A stretch of DNA of 64,000 bases from RUG11247 sp045649485 (GCA_045649485.1 JAZRPZ010000117.1:5777-69776); one strand, 5' to 3'; shown: positions 32,594-41,573, numbered from the stretch's first letter. A program made the numbers and translations. The notes: a model not told the origin generated them from the sequence alone.

Positions 32594-33331
32594 TTACATA
32601 AGTCCGGGGATGATGTCGCGGTAGCGTTCGATGAGCTTGTCATTCCACTCGTCACCGCCGTCAACATTGCTGGACTTGTAGAATTCGGCATCAAAGCCTT
32701 CTTCGAGAGATATTTCCTTTACGCGGCATACGATTGCCTGCAGTATTGCCGCGCCTACGGCGGTCGAGGTGGGTCCTACCATTGCGCCGTCTTCGAAGCC
32801 TACGGAGGCATCGCCCAGCACGCCGCCGTTATCCAGAACAAGGTCGGCGGTTTCAAAGAGCCTGAGATTAAGGCTGTTGCGGGAAGTAACGGCGCCGGAG
32901 TGATTCATGGAAGTGAGCGCTATAACATATGCGCCCCTTTCGCGGGCAGCCTTTGCCAGAAGTACGGGCACGGCGTTTCGTCCGGAATTGGATGCGGAAA
33001 TGAGTACGTCGCCTGCCTTGATGGGATATTTTTCGAGGAGAATATCTACCCAGTTTTCCTTGCGCTCTTCCAGGGTACTGCCGGCTGCGCTGACGTGCAG
33101 CATGAGCTTTTCATCCATGATGGGGCAAACGCGTACCATGCCGCCTGCGCGGTAGAAGAGTTCCAACGCCAGAAGATGTCCGTGACCGGTGCCGAAGGTG
33201 TATATCATGCCGCCGTTTTTCAGGCTCTCGGCTATGCGGCGGGCAGCTTCTTCCATTGCAGGCTTCTGTGTCTCTGCGGTCTTTGCGATAAGAGCCTTCA
33301 GATTATCGAAATATTTGTCTATGGTATTCAT
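32594..33331 (-). CDS. SIS domain sugar-phosphate-binding protein
   Basis: The 245-residue protein has one SIS (sugar isomerase) domain: MIYTFGTGHGHLLALELFYR, VLISASNSGRNAVPV (phosphate-binding Ser/Thr loop), YVIALTS and GPTSTAVGAAILQ. It resembles the UPF0309 family, which is related to MurQ, N-acetylmuramic acid 6-phosphate etherase. It overlaps the BadF-type kinase by four bases (ATGA), so kinase and SIS protein are made together; the kinase product is a likely substrate. An isomerase, deaminase-like or etherase step on an amino-sugar phosphate would fit. Confidence 0.82.
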   Translation of the reverse strand: MNTIDKYFDNLKALIAKTAETQKPAMEEAARRIAESLKNGGMIYTFGTGHGHLLALELFYRAGGMVRVCPIMDEKLMLHVSAAGSTLEERKENWVDILLEKYPIKAGDVLISASNSGRNAVPVLLAKAARERGAYVIALTSMNHSGAVTSRNSLNLRLFETADLVLDNGGVLGDASVGFEDGAMVGPTSTAVGAAILQAIVCRVKEISLEEGFDAEFYKSSNVDGGDEWNDKLIERYRDIIPGLM

Positions 33332-34290
33332 TTTCTTATCCTCTCATATGATTCTTTCATATTCTTGAGCGCATCTTCGGTGAGGATGCCTCTTTTCTGC
33401 ATAAGATGGATGACCGCGCCCAGTTCGGGAGTGTATTCGGGGCTGCATATGACGGCGCCCGGCATGCGGCTGAGCAGTTCCGTTTCAAAGGTTTCCTTTG
33501 CCAGGGCGCTGTGGGCGAAGATGCCGCCGTAGAGACCCGCATGCACAGCTTCGGGAGCTTTTTTGAAAAGCTCCGCAGCCTGATGAGCGATATGGGTCAT
33601 GTTGCGGCGGATTATTTCCGTACAGATCTCATCACCGTTTTCGGCTTCGGCGATGACGTAACGTGCGAAGCCTGCCAGCATATCGGGGGTGAAATCGGGA
33701 GCGTACAGTTTGTCTATCACGCGGCGCAGATCATCTGCATCGAAATAATTACAGGCATGCCGGGAGAGAGAAGTGGGTTCTCCGGTGCCTTCATATTCGT
33801 TGATCACTGCGATGAGACCCTGCCTTGCCAATGCATAGCCGCTGCCGGAATCCTCCATGAGATAGCCCCAGCCGCCGCTGATGTACTGATTGCCGCTGCT
33901 GTCTGCCAGCATCAGCATTGAACCGGTGCCGCAGATGGCTATCATGCCGGGTTTTCCGCGGGTGAGTCCCATGAGCGCAGCGTAGGCGTCGGACTGCAGG
34001 TCTATCTGCTCTTCGGTAAGCAGACCGGTGAATTTGCGTGTGGTCTCAATATCCGCTGCGAAATCCAGCGCCGCGGAGCCAATGCATACGCAGTCGATCG
34101 TCATGCCGGTCTTTTCCTGAATTTCGCGGACTATGCTCTCTATACGCAGCCGCACCTTTTCCGTACCTACGTTATTGAAATTGAGCCCTTCGCCGTAAGC
34201 GACCGCCACCGCGTTGCCGTCGGGCAATACTGCCACCGCTGTGGAATGGGTAGCGCCGCCGTCGATGCCTATAAGCAGCCCGTTGTTCAT
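33328..34290 (-). CDS. BadF/BadG/BcrA/BcrD-type kinase, N-acetylglucosamine kinase-like
   Basis: The 320-residue protein has the ASKHA fold: LLIGIDGGATHSTAVAVLPD (phosphate 1), SDAYAALMG (catalytic Asp region), ICGTGSMLMLADSSG (phosphate 2) and GGWGYLMEDSGSGYALAR, a motif shared with human and bacterial GlcNAc kinases. AGGAGG lies eight bases before ATG 34290. As first gene of the leftward kinase-SIS-ceramidase-like-C39 unit, it suggests salvage of amino sugars from peptidoglycan, mucin or chitin-type glycans. The exact sugar is not determined by the sequence. Confidence 0.85.
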   Translation of the reverse strand: MNNGLLIGIDGGATHSTAVAVLPDGNAVAVAYGEGLNFNNVGTEKVRLRIESIVREIQEKTGMTIDCVCIGSAALDFAADIETTRKFTGLLTEEQIDLQSDAYAALMGLTRGKPGMIAICGTGSMLMLADSSGNQYISGGWGYLMEDSGSGYALARQGLIAVINEYEGTGEPTSLSRHACNYFDADDLRRVIDKLYAPDFTPDMLAGFARYVIAEAENGDEICTEIIRRNMTHIAHQAAELFKKAPEAVHAGLYGGIFAHSALAKETFETELLSRMPGAVICSPEYTPELGAVIHLMQKRGILTEDALKNMKESYERIRK

Positions 34291-34463
34291 GGGAAAGACC
34301 TCCTGTGGAATTGCGTTTGTATTAAGATTCGATGTAATGCGTCTATTTCCTTTGTTTTGAAAGTGCGTTTGGAAAATGTATTCAATGAATATGAGGCGGT
34401 GAAGGAATTGAGTGTCTCTGCAGAGAATAATTACAAAAACATACCTGAAAAGGGGAAGTAAAA

Positions 34464-35642
34464 ATGGATCACAACTGTGTGAATATAGACAATGAATATC
34501 TGGTATCGCTGCGCAGAGAACTGCATATGTATCCCGAACTTCGATGGGAGCTTCCCCGTACCGCGGCGCTGGTAAAGCGCGAACTGGATAAAATGGGCGT
34601 GGAATATGAGGCGGATGTTTACGGCCCCAATACCATCGTCGCCACCATTAATCCCGAAAAGACGGATTTCACCATCGGCATCCGCGCCGATATGGATGCA
34701 CTGCCCATTCAGGAGAATAATTTCGACAGACCCTACAGGTCCAGAACAGACGGCGTGATGCATGCCTGCGGACATGATGCCCACACTGCAATGCTCATAG
34801 GCACTGCAAAGGCGCTGAATGAGATACGCGATAAAATAGCCTGCCGTGTAAAGCTGCTTTTCCAGCCCTGCGAGGAAGCACGTCCCAGCGGCGCGAAGAC
34901 AATGTGCGAGCACGGAGTTATGAAGGACATAGACTGCATCATAATGTGCCACGTGAACTGTGTGGACGATGTGCACGTCATCTCCTCCAATCCCGGCGCC
35001 ACGAATTCTTCTTCCGTGGCCTTCAAGATAACTCTTGAAGGCAAGGCAGTGCACGTTGCCACTCCCCATGCGGGTGTAGATGCGCTGGCTGCGGGCGTGA
35101 GGATATATAATGATATTCAGATGCTCATTTCCCGCGAGGTAGACCCCTTTGACACCTGTGTAATGAGCGTTACCAAAATGCATGCGGGCGAGACCGTGGC
35201 CGCAAACGCCGATAAGTGCGTCATGGAAGGTTCCCTGCGCTGCTTCAAGGACAGCACCATGCAGTGGGCGCAGGCAAGGCTTGAGGAGACAGTAAAGCTG
35301 AACGCGGAGATATCCCGCACCCCCTGGAAACTGGAATGGTCGGGCGAGCCTTTGCCCGCAGCTATCAACAGCGCCAAAATGTATGCCGCATTCCTGCCCT
35401 CCGCACAGAAGGTAGTGGGCGAGGAAAGGGTTATAATACTGCCGCCCTCTCCCGGCGCAGAGGACTTTGCCTACTATGAGAAGGAAAAGCCCGGTCTGCT
35501 TTTCGGTCTGGGTCTCAGAAACGAAGCAAAGCAGGCCTGCTATCCCGCCCACAACAAGGATTGGGATATAGACGAAGACGGTCTGCAGACAGGCGTAAAG
35601 ACATTCGTGCAGTTTGTATTGGACAACATGAACGGAATATAA
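34464..35642 (+). CDS. M20-family amidohydrolase (N-acyl-amino acid hydrolase-like)
   Basis: The 392-residue metallopeptidase has the M20D pattern: RRELHMYPEL at the start, GIRADMDALPI, HACGHDAHTAML (metal ligands Cys/His and Asp), FQPCEEA with the catalytic Glu and metal Glu, a dimerisation domain (about 175-290) and PGAEDFAYY near the C-terminus. Members remove acyl groups from amino acids (hippuricase, indole-acetyl-amino acid hydrolase, diaminopimelate deacetylase). GGGGAAG precedes ATG 34464. It stands alone between the divergent kinase operon and a bidirectional terminator. Cytoplasmic; acyl-amino acid substrate not defined. Confidence 0.9.
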   Translation: MDHNCVNIDNEYLVSLRRELHMYPELRWELPRTAALVKRELDKMGVEYEADVYGPNTIVATINPEKTDFTIGIRADMDALPIQENNFDRPYRSRTDGVMHACGHDAHTAMLIGTAKALNEIRDKIACRVKLLFQPCEEARPSGAKTMCEHGVMKDIDCIIMCHVNCVDDVHVISSNPGATNSSSVAFKITLEGKAVHVATPHAGVDALAAGVRIYNDIQMLISREVDPFDTCVMSVTKMHAGETVAANADKCVMEGSLRCFKDSTMQWAQARLEETVKLNAEISRTPWKLEWSGEPLPAAINSAKMYAAFLPSAQKVVGEERVIILPPSPGAEDFAYYEKEKPGLLFGLGLRNEAKQACYPAHNKDWDIDEDGLQTGVKTFVQFVLDNMNGI

Positions 35643-35647
35643 AAAGA

Positions 35648-35684
35648 ACGCGGCCTCCGTGCGGAAGCACGGAGGCCGCTCTTT
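35648..35684. terminator. Bidirectional terminator after the M20 gene
   Basis: A perfect 13-bp stem (core GCGGCCTCCGTGC, loop GGAA) with A-rich and T-rich flanks separates the converging M20 and ABC-importer genes. Confidence 0.9.
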
Positions 35685-35726
35685 AACTGTTTAAGCGTTT
35701 AGTCAATTAAGCCTGAAGCTTACTGA

Positions 35727-36734
35727 TTAATAAACGTCCTTCCAGTCAGCGATGTTGTCAGCGTTGAAGTAGTAGGGATCACCAACGATAGCGAAGGGAT
35801 TGCCTGCGCCGTCGTCCATGATGGTGATGGTGCCCAGACGGCCGGCCTCGAAGGTCTCGCCGATCTCGCCCTTGATTTCGCCCTTAACCATGCCAACGCA
35901 GGCATAAGCAGCGCAGTAGCCCATGTCGATGGGGTTCCACAGGAACATGCCTTCGCAAACGCCGGCGGTGATGTAGTCGGCCATTTCAGAGGGCAGGCCC
36001 AGACCGGTCAGCTTGATAACGCCGGTGAGGCCGTTGTCCTGGATGCAGGTTGCGGCAGCAGCGATGCCAACGGTGGTGGGGGAGATAACGCCCTTCAGAT
36101 CGGGATAGGAGTCGATCAGACCCTGCATTTCCTGATAGGACTTATCGGTCAGGTCGTCGCCGTAAACGATGGTGACCAGCTCGATGCCTGCATATTCGGG
36201 CTTCTCGAATTCCTTCTTCATGTACTCGATCCAGGTGTTCTGGTTGTCCATGGTTGCACCTGCGGACAGGATAGCGATCTGGCCTTCGCCGCCGATCTGC
36301 CTGGAGATTTCTTCAGCCTGTACGCGGCCGATGTTCTCGGCGATGGAGGGATCGATGTTCAGGTTGCGGCCTTCGGGATTAACTGCGGAGTCGAAGGAAA
36401 CAACGATGATGCCCTGCTCCATAGCGGTCTGCAGAACAGAAACAACGCCGGAAGCATCGTTGGCGGAGATTGCGATTGCGTCTACGCCGGTCTGGATGTA
36501 GCCTTCGATGATCTGGATCTGACCTTCGTTGGAAGAATCAGCGGGGCCATTGTGCTCGAACTCGAAGCCGAGTTCGCCCTGTGCTTCTTCAAAGCCGCGT
36601 ACTGCTGCATCGAAGAAGGGGTTGCCGGTCTGCTTGTAAACGACGCCGATCTTAATGGTGTCGCCTTCTGCCATAGCGGGTACCATAGTCAGTACGAGCA
36701 TCAGGGCCAGGATCAGGGTAATGAGTTTACGCAT
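35727..36734 (-). CDS. Sugar ABC transporter substrate-binding protein, RhaS-like
   Basis: The 335-residue protein has a type I periplasmic-binding fold (ribose/autoinducer-2/rhamnose class): KIGVVYKQTGNPFFDAAVRG, QTGVDAIAISANDASGV, VVSFDSAVNPEGRNLNID and GLGLPSEMADYI, closest in pattern to rhizobial RhaS. The signal peptide (1-22, AMA-EG) has no lipobox Cys, so it should be released after cleavage instead of being lipid-anchored, unusual for a Gram-positive binding protein. It is the last gene of the leftward ATPase-permease-permease-binding protein operon and is separated from the permease by a small hairpin. Rhamnose is the favoured ligand because of the GH78-like gene nearby. Confidence 0.88.
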   Translation of the reverse strand: MRKLITLILALMLVLTMVPAMAEGDTIKIGVVYKQTGNPFFDAAVRGFEEAQGELGFEFEHNGPADSSNEGQIQIIEGYIQTGVDAIAISANDASGVVSVLQTAMEQGIIVVSFDSAVNPEGRNLNIDPSIAENIGRVQAEEISRQIGGEGQIAILSAGATMDNQNTWIEYMKKEFEKPEYAGIELVTIVYGDDLTDKSYQEMQGLIDSYPDLKGVISPTTVGIAAAATCIQDNGLTGVIKLTGLGLPSEMADYITAGVCEGMFLWNPIDMGYCAAYACVGMVKGEIKGEIGETFEAGRLGTITIMDDGAGNPFAIVGDPYYFNADNIADWKDVY

Positions 36735-36757
36735 GAGGTTGTCCTCCTTTTCTATTT

Positions 36758-36777
36758 CTACAGGTTTACACCTGCAG
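36758..36777 (-). other. Small hairpin between permease and binding-protein genes
   Basis: An 8-bp stem (36758-36765 with 36770-36777, one G-T pair) with a four-base loop lies just before the ribosome binding site of the binding-protein gene. Such stems often protect the message of the binding protein. Confidence 0.4.
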
Positions 36778-36801
36778 GGTTCGGGGTGATGGCGTATGTT
36801 C

Positions 36802-37821
36802 TCATCGGGGAGTAGACATACGCTGGCGGGCTATCTGGCGGCGCTGCTTGATCATTCCTGCGATGTTGGGCAGCAGTACGACCGCGATGAGCAGCACGCC
36901 GATGGCGAGGTTGAGTATGAACGCATCGTTGTATGCGATCATAAGGCCGTTCTTAAGGCAGGTCATGAGGATGAGCGCCAGCAGCACGCCGATGACGCTG
37001 CCCTTGCCGCCTGCGGTGGAAGCGCCGCCCAGTACGGCAATGGCAATGGCCTGCATCTCATAGCCGGTACCGATGGTGTACTTGACAGAACCGGTACGGG
37101 AAGCGAGGAACAGACCGCCTACTGCAGCCAGCAGACCGTTGAGACCGAACAGCACGACCTTGGTGCGGTCGGTACGCAGGCCGGAATAGTAAGAGGTGGT
37201 GATGTTGGTGCCGGTGGCAAATATGCGGCGGCCGGAGGTGGTGTGATGCATCCAGATATAAAAGATGGGGAACACCGCCAGCAGGCACAGCAGCATTATC
37301 GGAATGCCGAGGGTGGTATCACCGATCATAACTTCGATCTTGCCGTAGCCCAGATCCTTACTGAACCAGGAGGGGAAGCTGCCCGCAGACTGGTCCTTGA
37401 GGATTATGTAGGCAATACCGCGGTAGATGGTCTGTGTGGCAAGGGTGATTATCATGGGGAACAGTTCCTTGAACTTAACCACCAGCAGACCGTTTATGAT
37501 ACCGCACACAACGCCGATGATCAGCGCCAGTACGATGGCAAGCCAGAAGGGTATGCCTTCACCTGCTTTGTAGGTAACGGACATTACGGTTACGGAAAGC
37601 GCGGCGGTGGAGGCGACGGAGATGTCGATATCACCAAGTATGAGTATCAGCATCGCGCCCAGTGCCATGAAGCCTACGTCTACCATGTAAACGCGGGTCT
37701 GGTCAAGCAGCTTGGGGAAGGTGTAATACTCGGGCTGGATGTTGTTGAAGAACAGGTACGAAGCGATTATCAGGATAGCCAGCAGCCATTCCCAGCGGAG
37801 GAAGAATTTTTTGATGTTCAT
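36802..37821 (-). CDS. Sugar ABC transporter permease 2, RhaQ-like
   Basis: The 339-residue membrane protein of the BPD_transp_2 family has 8 to 10 hydrophobic segments and the signature ILGDIDISVASTAALS (family form: GGIDLSVGS..A.), GLRTDRTKVVLFGLNGLLAA and AIAVLGGASTAGGKGSVIGV. It pairs with the upstream permease to form the channel. Its ATG overlaps the TAA of that gene by one base. The closest described systems are the rhizobial rhamnose importer RhaSTPQ and AI-2 importers. Confidence 0.87.
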   Translation of the reverse strand: MNIKKFFLRWEWLLAILIIASYLFFNNIQPEYYTFPKLLDQTRVYMVDVGFMALGAMLILILGDIDISVASTAALSVTVMSVTYKAGEGIPFWLAIVLALIIGVVCGIINGLLVVKFKELFPMIITLATQTIYRGIAYIILKDQSAGSFPSWFSKDLGYGKIEVMIGDTTLGIPIMLLCLLAVFPIFYIWMHHTTSGRRIFATGTNITTSYYSGLRTDRTKVVLFGLNGLLAAVGGLFLASRTGSVKYTIGTGYEMQAIAIAVLGGASTAGGKGSVIGVLLALILMTCLKNGLMIAYNDAFILNLAIGVLLIAVVLLPNIAGMIKQRRQIARQRMSTPR

Positions 37822-38906
37822 TAAATATTCCTCCTTCTCAGATTCTGCTTGATCATCGCGCGCTGCATGAGTACGTTTGCAACGACGGCGATAAGTATGA
37901 GGGCGCCCTGAATGAGCTTCTTCCAGAATTCGGCGCTGCCGGTGAGCTTCAGCATGGGCAGACCGTTGTTGATAACACCGATGACCAGTGCTCCCAGCAG
38001 TACGCCCTGTACCTTGCCGGAGCCGCCGGTTACGGAAACGCCGCCGATAACGCAGGAGGCGATTACGTACATCTCATAGCCGGTCTTCAGGTCCTGAGTG
38101 ACCTTGGTATCGTGGGATGCGAACATCAGACCTGCAAGACCTGCCACAGCGCCCATAATTACATGAGCGAGCAGGATGGAGCGCTTGGTCTTGATGCCGC
38201 GCATTTCGGCGGCTTCAAGATTGGAGCCTACCGCGTACATATGGCGTCCGGTGCGGAAATATGTCAGGAAGACATACAAGAGTATAAGCACTATCAGCAT
38301 TATCCACGTTTTGGAATTTATGCCCAGGAATTCCTGCCTTGTGAACTGTACGAAGGCATCGGACATATCCTTTTTGTAGACTGCCTTTGCATCGGATACG
38401 ATGTGAGTCACACCGTAGAGCACATACTGCATGCCCAGCGTGGTAACGATGGGAAGAACGTTGCCGTAGGAGATTATGGCGCCGTTTACAAGTCCGCACA
38501 GCGCGCCGACGCCTATGCCGATGAGTATCAGCCAGATAAGCGGGATGCTGTCCTTGTAGGTCACTACGCGCTCGACACCGTCGATTATTTCGGTGACCTG
38601 GGTCTGTGTCAGCGCGTCTCGCATCACGATACCGCTGACCATTGCGGATAGGGCCATTATACCGCCGATGGATATGTCGATGGAACCTACCAGCATAACG
38701 CACAGCATGCCGACGGCCAGTATCGCCATAACGGCGGTGTCTTCAACGATGAAGAGCATCTTTTCGCCGGTGAAGAACAGCGGGTTGACTATACTTACAA
38801 CGGCGACCAGGAGAGCAATTATTCCGATAAGCCCCAGTTCACGGTATTTGATAAACACCGCGTACCACGGCATCTTTCCGTTTTTCGTGTTCTGCACTTT
38901 TGTCAC
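37821..38906 (-). CDS. Sugar ABC transporter permease 1, RhaP-like
   Basis: The 361-residue permease has a short basic N-terminus, 8 to 10 membrane segments and the BPD_transp_2 pattern MLVGSIDISIGGIMALSAMV, AAEMRGIKTKRSILLAHVIMG and CVIGGVSVTGGSGKVQGVLLG. A hydrophilic insert of about 50 residues (near 105-120 and 165-195) is larger than in the partner permease. It follows the ATPase gene by six bases and overlaps the second permease gene. Substrate as for the operon, probably rhamnose or a related deoxy sugar. Confidence 0.87.
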   Translation of the reverse strand: MTKVQNTKNGKMPWYAVFIKYRELGLIGIIALLVAVVSIVNPLFFTGEKMLFIVEDTAVMAILAVGMLCVMLVGSIDISIGGIMALSAMVSGIVMRDALTQTQVTEIIDGVERVVTYKDSIPLIWLILIGIGVGALCGLVNGAIISYGNVLPIVTTLGMQYVLYGVTHIVSDAKAVYKKDMSDAFVQFTRQEFLGINSKTWIMLIVLILLYVFLTYFRTGRHMYAVGSNLEAAEMRGIKTKRSILLAHVIMGAVAGLAGLMFASHDTKVTQDLKTGYEMYVIASCVIGGVSVTGGSGKVQGVLLGALVIGVINNGLPMLKLTGSAEFWKKLIQGALILIAVVANVLMQRAMIKQNLRRRNI

Positions 38907-38912
38907 TCCCCC

Positions 38913-40412
38913 TTATGCCTTTTTCTCAACGGGCATGCCCGCTGCAAGCACGTTTTCCTGAGTCGCTTCGGCCTTGGGAATCACGGTGGAAACACGGCCT
39001 TCACGCATGACCACGATGTTGTCCGACATGTTGATGACTTCGGGCAATTCGGAGGATATCATCAGTATTCCGAAGCCCTGTGCGGCCAGCTCGCACATAA
39101 TCTCGTATATCTGTGCTTTACTGCCTACGTCAACACCCTTTGTGGGTTCGTCCAGAATGACTATCTTCATGCCGCCGGAGAGAAGCTTTGAAACAACTAC
39201 CTTCTGCTGGTTGCCGCCGGAAAGAGATGCGGCGGTATCGTCGATGGTAGGCGCTTTTATCTTGATAAGGTCTTTGTAGTGCTGACCTTCGGTGCGTTCC
39301 TTTTTGTCGCTTATAAGGCCAAGACTTGCAAAGCGGTCAAGCGAAGGAAGGGTGATGTTGCGGCCGATGGACCAGGGCAGCAGCAGACCCTGCTTCTGTC
39401 TGTCCTCGGGCAAAAGACCTATGCCCTTCTTGCGGGCATCGTTGGGGGATTTTATCTTTACGGGGTTTCCGTTGAGATAAATCGTGCCGGAGGTGAGTTT
39501 GGTGATGCCGCAGATGGCTTCGACCACCTCGGTGCGGCCTGCGCCGACAAGACCGGTAAGACCCAGTATCTCGCCTGCATGCAGGGTAAAGCTTACATCG
39601 GCAAAGTAGCCGGTGCGGGTAAGCTTTTCCACCCTGAGCAGCTCTTCGCCTATGGGTGCTTCCTTATGGGGGAAGTACTGGTCTATGGAACGTCCGACCA
39701 TGTGCTTTACAAGGTCGGTCTCGGTAACTTCGTTTACGCCCCACGTGCCGATATACTGCGCGTCTCTGAATACGGTAACGCGGTCGGCAAGAGAATACAT
39801 ATCTTCGAAACGGTGGGAGATAAGGATTATGGAAATGCCCCTGTCACGCAGGCTGCGGGCGATGGTGTAGAGCTCTTCCGATTCGCGGCGGGAAAGCGCG
39901 GCGGTGGGCTCATCCATTATCAGTATGCGCATGTCCTGCGAAAGTGCCTTTGCTATTTCGACAAGCTGCTGCTGGGCAACGGACAGCATGCCCATACGCT
40001 CGGTGGGATTTATGTCGCTGCCGAGGGATTTAAGCAGTTTTCGGGCCTCTTCGTTGGTCTGCCTCCAGCGGATACTGCGCGCCTTGGAGAGCTTCTCATG
40101 ACCCATGAATATGTTTTCGGCAACGGTCAGATCGGGATATGCTGCCAGATGCTGGTATATTGCTGCAATGCCATGAGTGGCGGCAACCAGCGGGTCGGGC
40201 ATCTTTACGGACTTGCCGTCAAGGATGATATCGCCGCCGTCGGGCTGATGCACGCCGGTAAGCACCTTAATGAAGGTGGACTTGCCCGCGCCGTTTTCAC
40301 CCATCAGCGCATGGATCTCGCCCTTTTTCAGATTGAAGCTTACTTCGTCCAGCGCCTTTACGCCGGGGAATATCTTCGTTATATTCTTCATTTCGAGCAA
40401 ATATTCTGACAT
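38913..40412 (-). CDS. Sugar ABC transporter ATPase with two nucleotide-binding domains, RhaT-like
   Basis: The 499-residue protein is a tandem duplication, as in all monosaccharide importers of this type. Domain 1 has Walker A GENGAGKST (about 37-45), signature LSVAQQQLVEIAKAL and Walker B LIMDEPTAAL. Domain 2 has the usual degenerate Walker A GLVGAGRTE, signature LSGGNQQKV and Walker B VILDEPTKGVD. Only domain 1 is expected to hydrolyse ATP well. It heads the operon under the promoter at 40446-40473, with GGAGG before ATG 40412. It drives import by the two permeases next to it. Confidence 0.9.
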   Translation of the reverse strand: MSEYLLEMKNITKIFPGVKALDEVSFNLKKGEIHALMGENGAGKSTFIKVLTGVHQPDGGDIILDGKSVKMPDPLVAATHGIAAIYQHLAAYPDLTVAENIFMGHEKLSKARSIRWRQTNEEARKLLKSLGSDINPTERMGMLSVAQQQLVEIAKALSQDMRILIMDEPTAALSRRESEELYTIARSLRDRGISIILISHRFEDMYSLADRVTVFRDAQYIGTWGVNEVTETDLVKHMVGRSIDQYFPHKEAPIGEELLRVEKLTRTGYFADVSFTLHAGEILGLTGLVGAGRTEVVEAICGITKLTSGTIYLNGNPVKIKSPNDARKKGIGLLPEDRQKQGLLLPWSIGRNITLPSLDRFASLGLISDKKERTEGQHYKDLIKIKAPTIDDTAASLSGGNQQKVVVSKLLSGGMKIVILDEPTKGVDVGSKAQIYEIMCELAAQGFGILMISSELPEVINMSDNIVVMREGRVSTVIPKAEATQENVLAAGMPVEKKA

Positions 40413-40445
40413 TGCGAAACCTCCAGATAAGAGTTCGTTATTGTA

Positions 40446-40473
40446 ATTTTAACATATATTTGCACAAAGTCAA
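40446..40473 (-). promoter_or_regulatory. Promoter of the RhaTPQS-like importer operon
   Basis: On the minus strand TTGACT (40473-40468), a 16-bp spacer and TAAAAT (40451-40446) with an upstream TG lie about 35 bp before the ATPase start. Confidence 0.6.
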
Positions 40474-40493
40474 TATGACCATTAAGAACAACA

Positions 40494-40527
40494 AACAAAA
40501 ACCACGGATTTTTTATATCCGCGGTTT
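40494..40527 (-). terminator. Terminator of the VOC-protein unit
   Basis: On the minus strand AACCGCGGA/TCCGTGGTT (one G-T pair) around a nine-base loop is followed by TTTGTTTG. Confidence 0.75.
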
Positions 40528-40539
40528 CTGAAGTATAAT

Positions 40540-41025
40540 TCAGCGTCCGGTAAGCTGCCAGGAGCGTTCGGTATACTGCATGAATTCTATCTTGTTGCCG
40601 TCGGGGTCGTGACTCCACATCTGCCATGTGCCTTCAAGACCCAGTTTGGGCGGAGTATCTATGGGCACGCCCTTTTCAACGAGTTCCCTGTGTGCTTCGT
40701 GTATGTCATCCACAAGCAGCGCCACATGGCTGTAATTGAGATGTTCTCCGCCGGGAACGCAGGGGATGGTGGCATTTCCGCGGTCGAAGAGCTCGACAAA
40801 CTGACCGCCGCCCATCTCAAAATAGGCAATCCACGTTTTGTGCTTCACGGTCTCGAGATATGCCATGTATTTCTCGTCACCGCCGTTTGCCTTCAGGTGT
40901 TCAAGATAATCGGCATAGGAAATGCAGAATTTGTTTCTGAAGCCCAGCTTGTCGCGGTAGAATTCGATGGACTTTTCAAGGTCGGCACAGGTGAATGCAA
41001 GGTGACCTATTTCCTTTATTTTCAT
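40540..41025 (-). CDS. VOC-fold protein (glyoxalase/lactoylglutathione-lyase family)
   Basis: The 161-residue protein has the two beta-alpha-beta-beta-beta modules of the vicinal oxygen chelate fold. GHLAFTCADLEKSIEFYRDKL supplies the first His (metal ligand, residue 8), VELFDRG the first Glu, YSHVALLVDDI the second His and DPDGNKIEFMQY the last Glu. All four metal ligands of the active enzymes seem present. Substrate is unknown; many clostridial homologues lie next to sugar transport genes. It follows the FMN-binding gene by 39 bases. Confidence 0.82.
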   Translation of the reverse strand: MKIKEIGHLAFTCADLEKSIEFYRDKLGFRNKFCISYADYLEHLKANGGDEKYMAYLETVKHKTWIAYFEMGGGQFVELFDRGNATIPCVPGGEHLNYSHVALLVDDIHEAHRELVEKGVPIDTPPKLGLEGTWQMWSHDPDGNKIEFMQYTERSWQLTGR

Positions 41026-41064
41026 GATGATGCTCCTTTCGGAATTTGATCACATCGGGGTCGT

Positions 41065-41493
41065 TCAGGCGAATTTCAGGTCGTAGCGAACGCCGTTTGA
41101 GAAAAGTACGCCGTCTGTAAGACGGATGCGCAGTATTACGGTGTTTGTATCGTGCTCATCTATGTGCCCGTTGTCGTACCATTCGGCGAATACGGCATGC
41201 AGCCTGTCGAATATATCGGCATTTTTTTCGGAGAGTATGTAGCCCACGTTCTCGCCTGTGCCGTGTGCGGTGAACCATTCGCCGCATATCGCGATATTAT
41301 CGTTCTGTTCAAGCTGCTTCATCTTGTTCGAAAGCGCATGGGTGATTATATAGAATGTGCCGTTTTCATAATATGCGTTTACGGCGCGCACATAGGGGAT
41401 GTTGTCAACGCAGGTGGCAATGGATATAAGCCTGTCGCAGCCGAAGCGTTCATCCATTATCCGAAGCGCTTCGATAGGTATGATGTTTTCCAT
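41065..41493 (-). CDS. Pyridoxamine 5'-phosphate oxidase-like FMN-binding protein
   Basis: AGGAGG lies eight bases before ATG 41493; the frame is open further but without a site. The 142-residue protein has the split-barrel pattern of small PPOX-like flavoproteins: LISIATCVDNIPYVRAVNAY, GTFYIITHALSNKMKQLEQN, NIAICGEWFTAHG and a final LTDGVLFSNGVRYDLKF. Such proteins bind FMN or F420 and act as reductases or stress proteins; the reaction is not known. It is the first gene of a two-gene unit with the VOC protein, divergent from the rhamnosidase gene. Confidence 0.82.
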   Translation of the reverse strand: MENIIPIEALRIMDERFGCDRLISIATCVDNIPYVRAVNAYYENGTFYIITHALSNKMKQLEQNDNIAICGEWFTAHGTGENVGYILSEKNADIFDRLHAVFAEWYDNGHIDEHDTNTVILRIRLTDGVLFSNGVRYDLKFA

Positions 41494-41544
41494 GCGTGTT
41501 TCCTCCGTGGCTTTTTTCACATTATATCATATTTTATGTGATAC

Positions 41545-41573
41545 TGGACAAACGCAGCGGGTTTTACTATAAT
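41545..41573 (+). promoter_or_regulatory. Promoter of the rhamnosidase-like gene
   Basis: TGGACA (41545-41550), a 17-bp spacer and TATAAT (41568-41573). The inverted repeat AACCGCTTGGTT just downstream could be a regulator site. Confidence 0.6.

Noticed and set aside
34291..34463. Small gene ending at 34461 before the M20 gene
   Set aside because: The frame begins inside the divergent kinase gene, has no ribosome binding site and ends within the M20 ribosome binding site.
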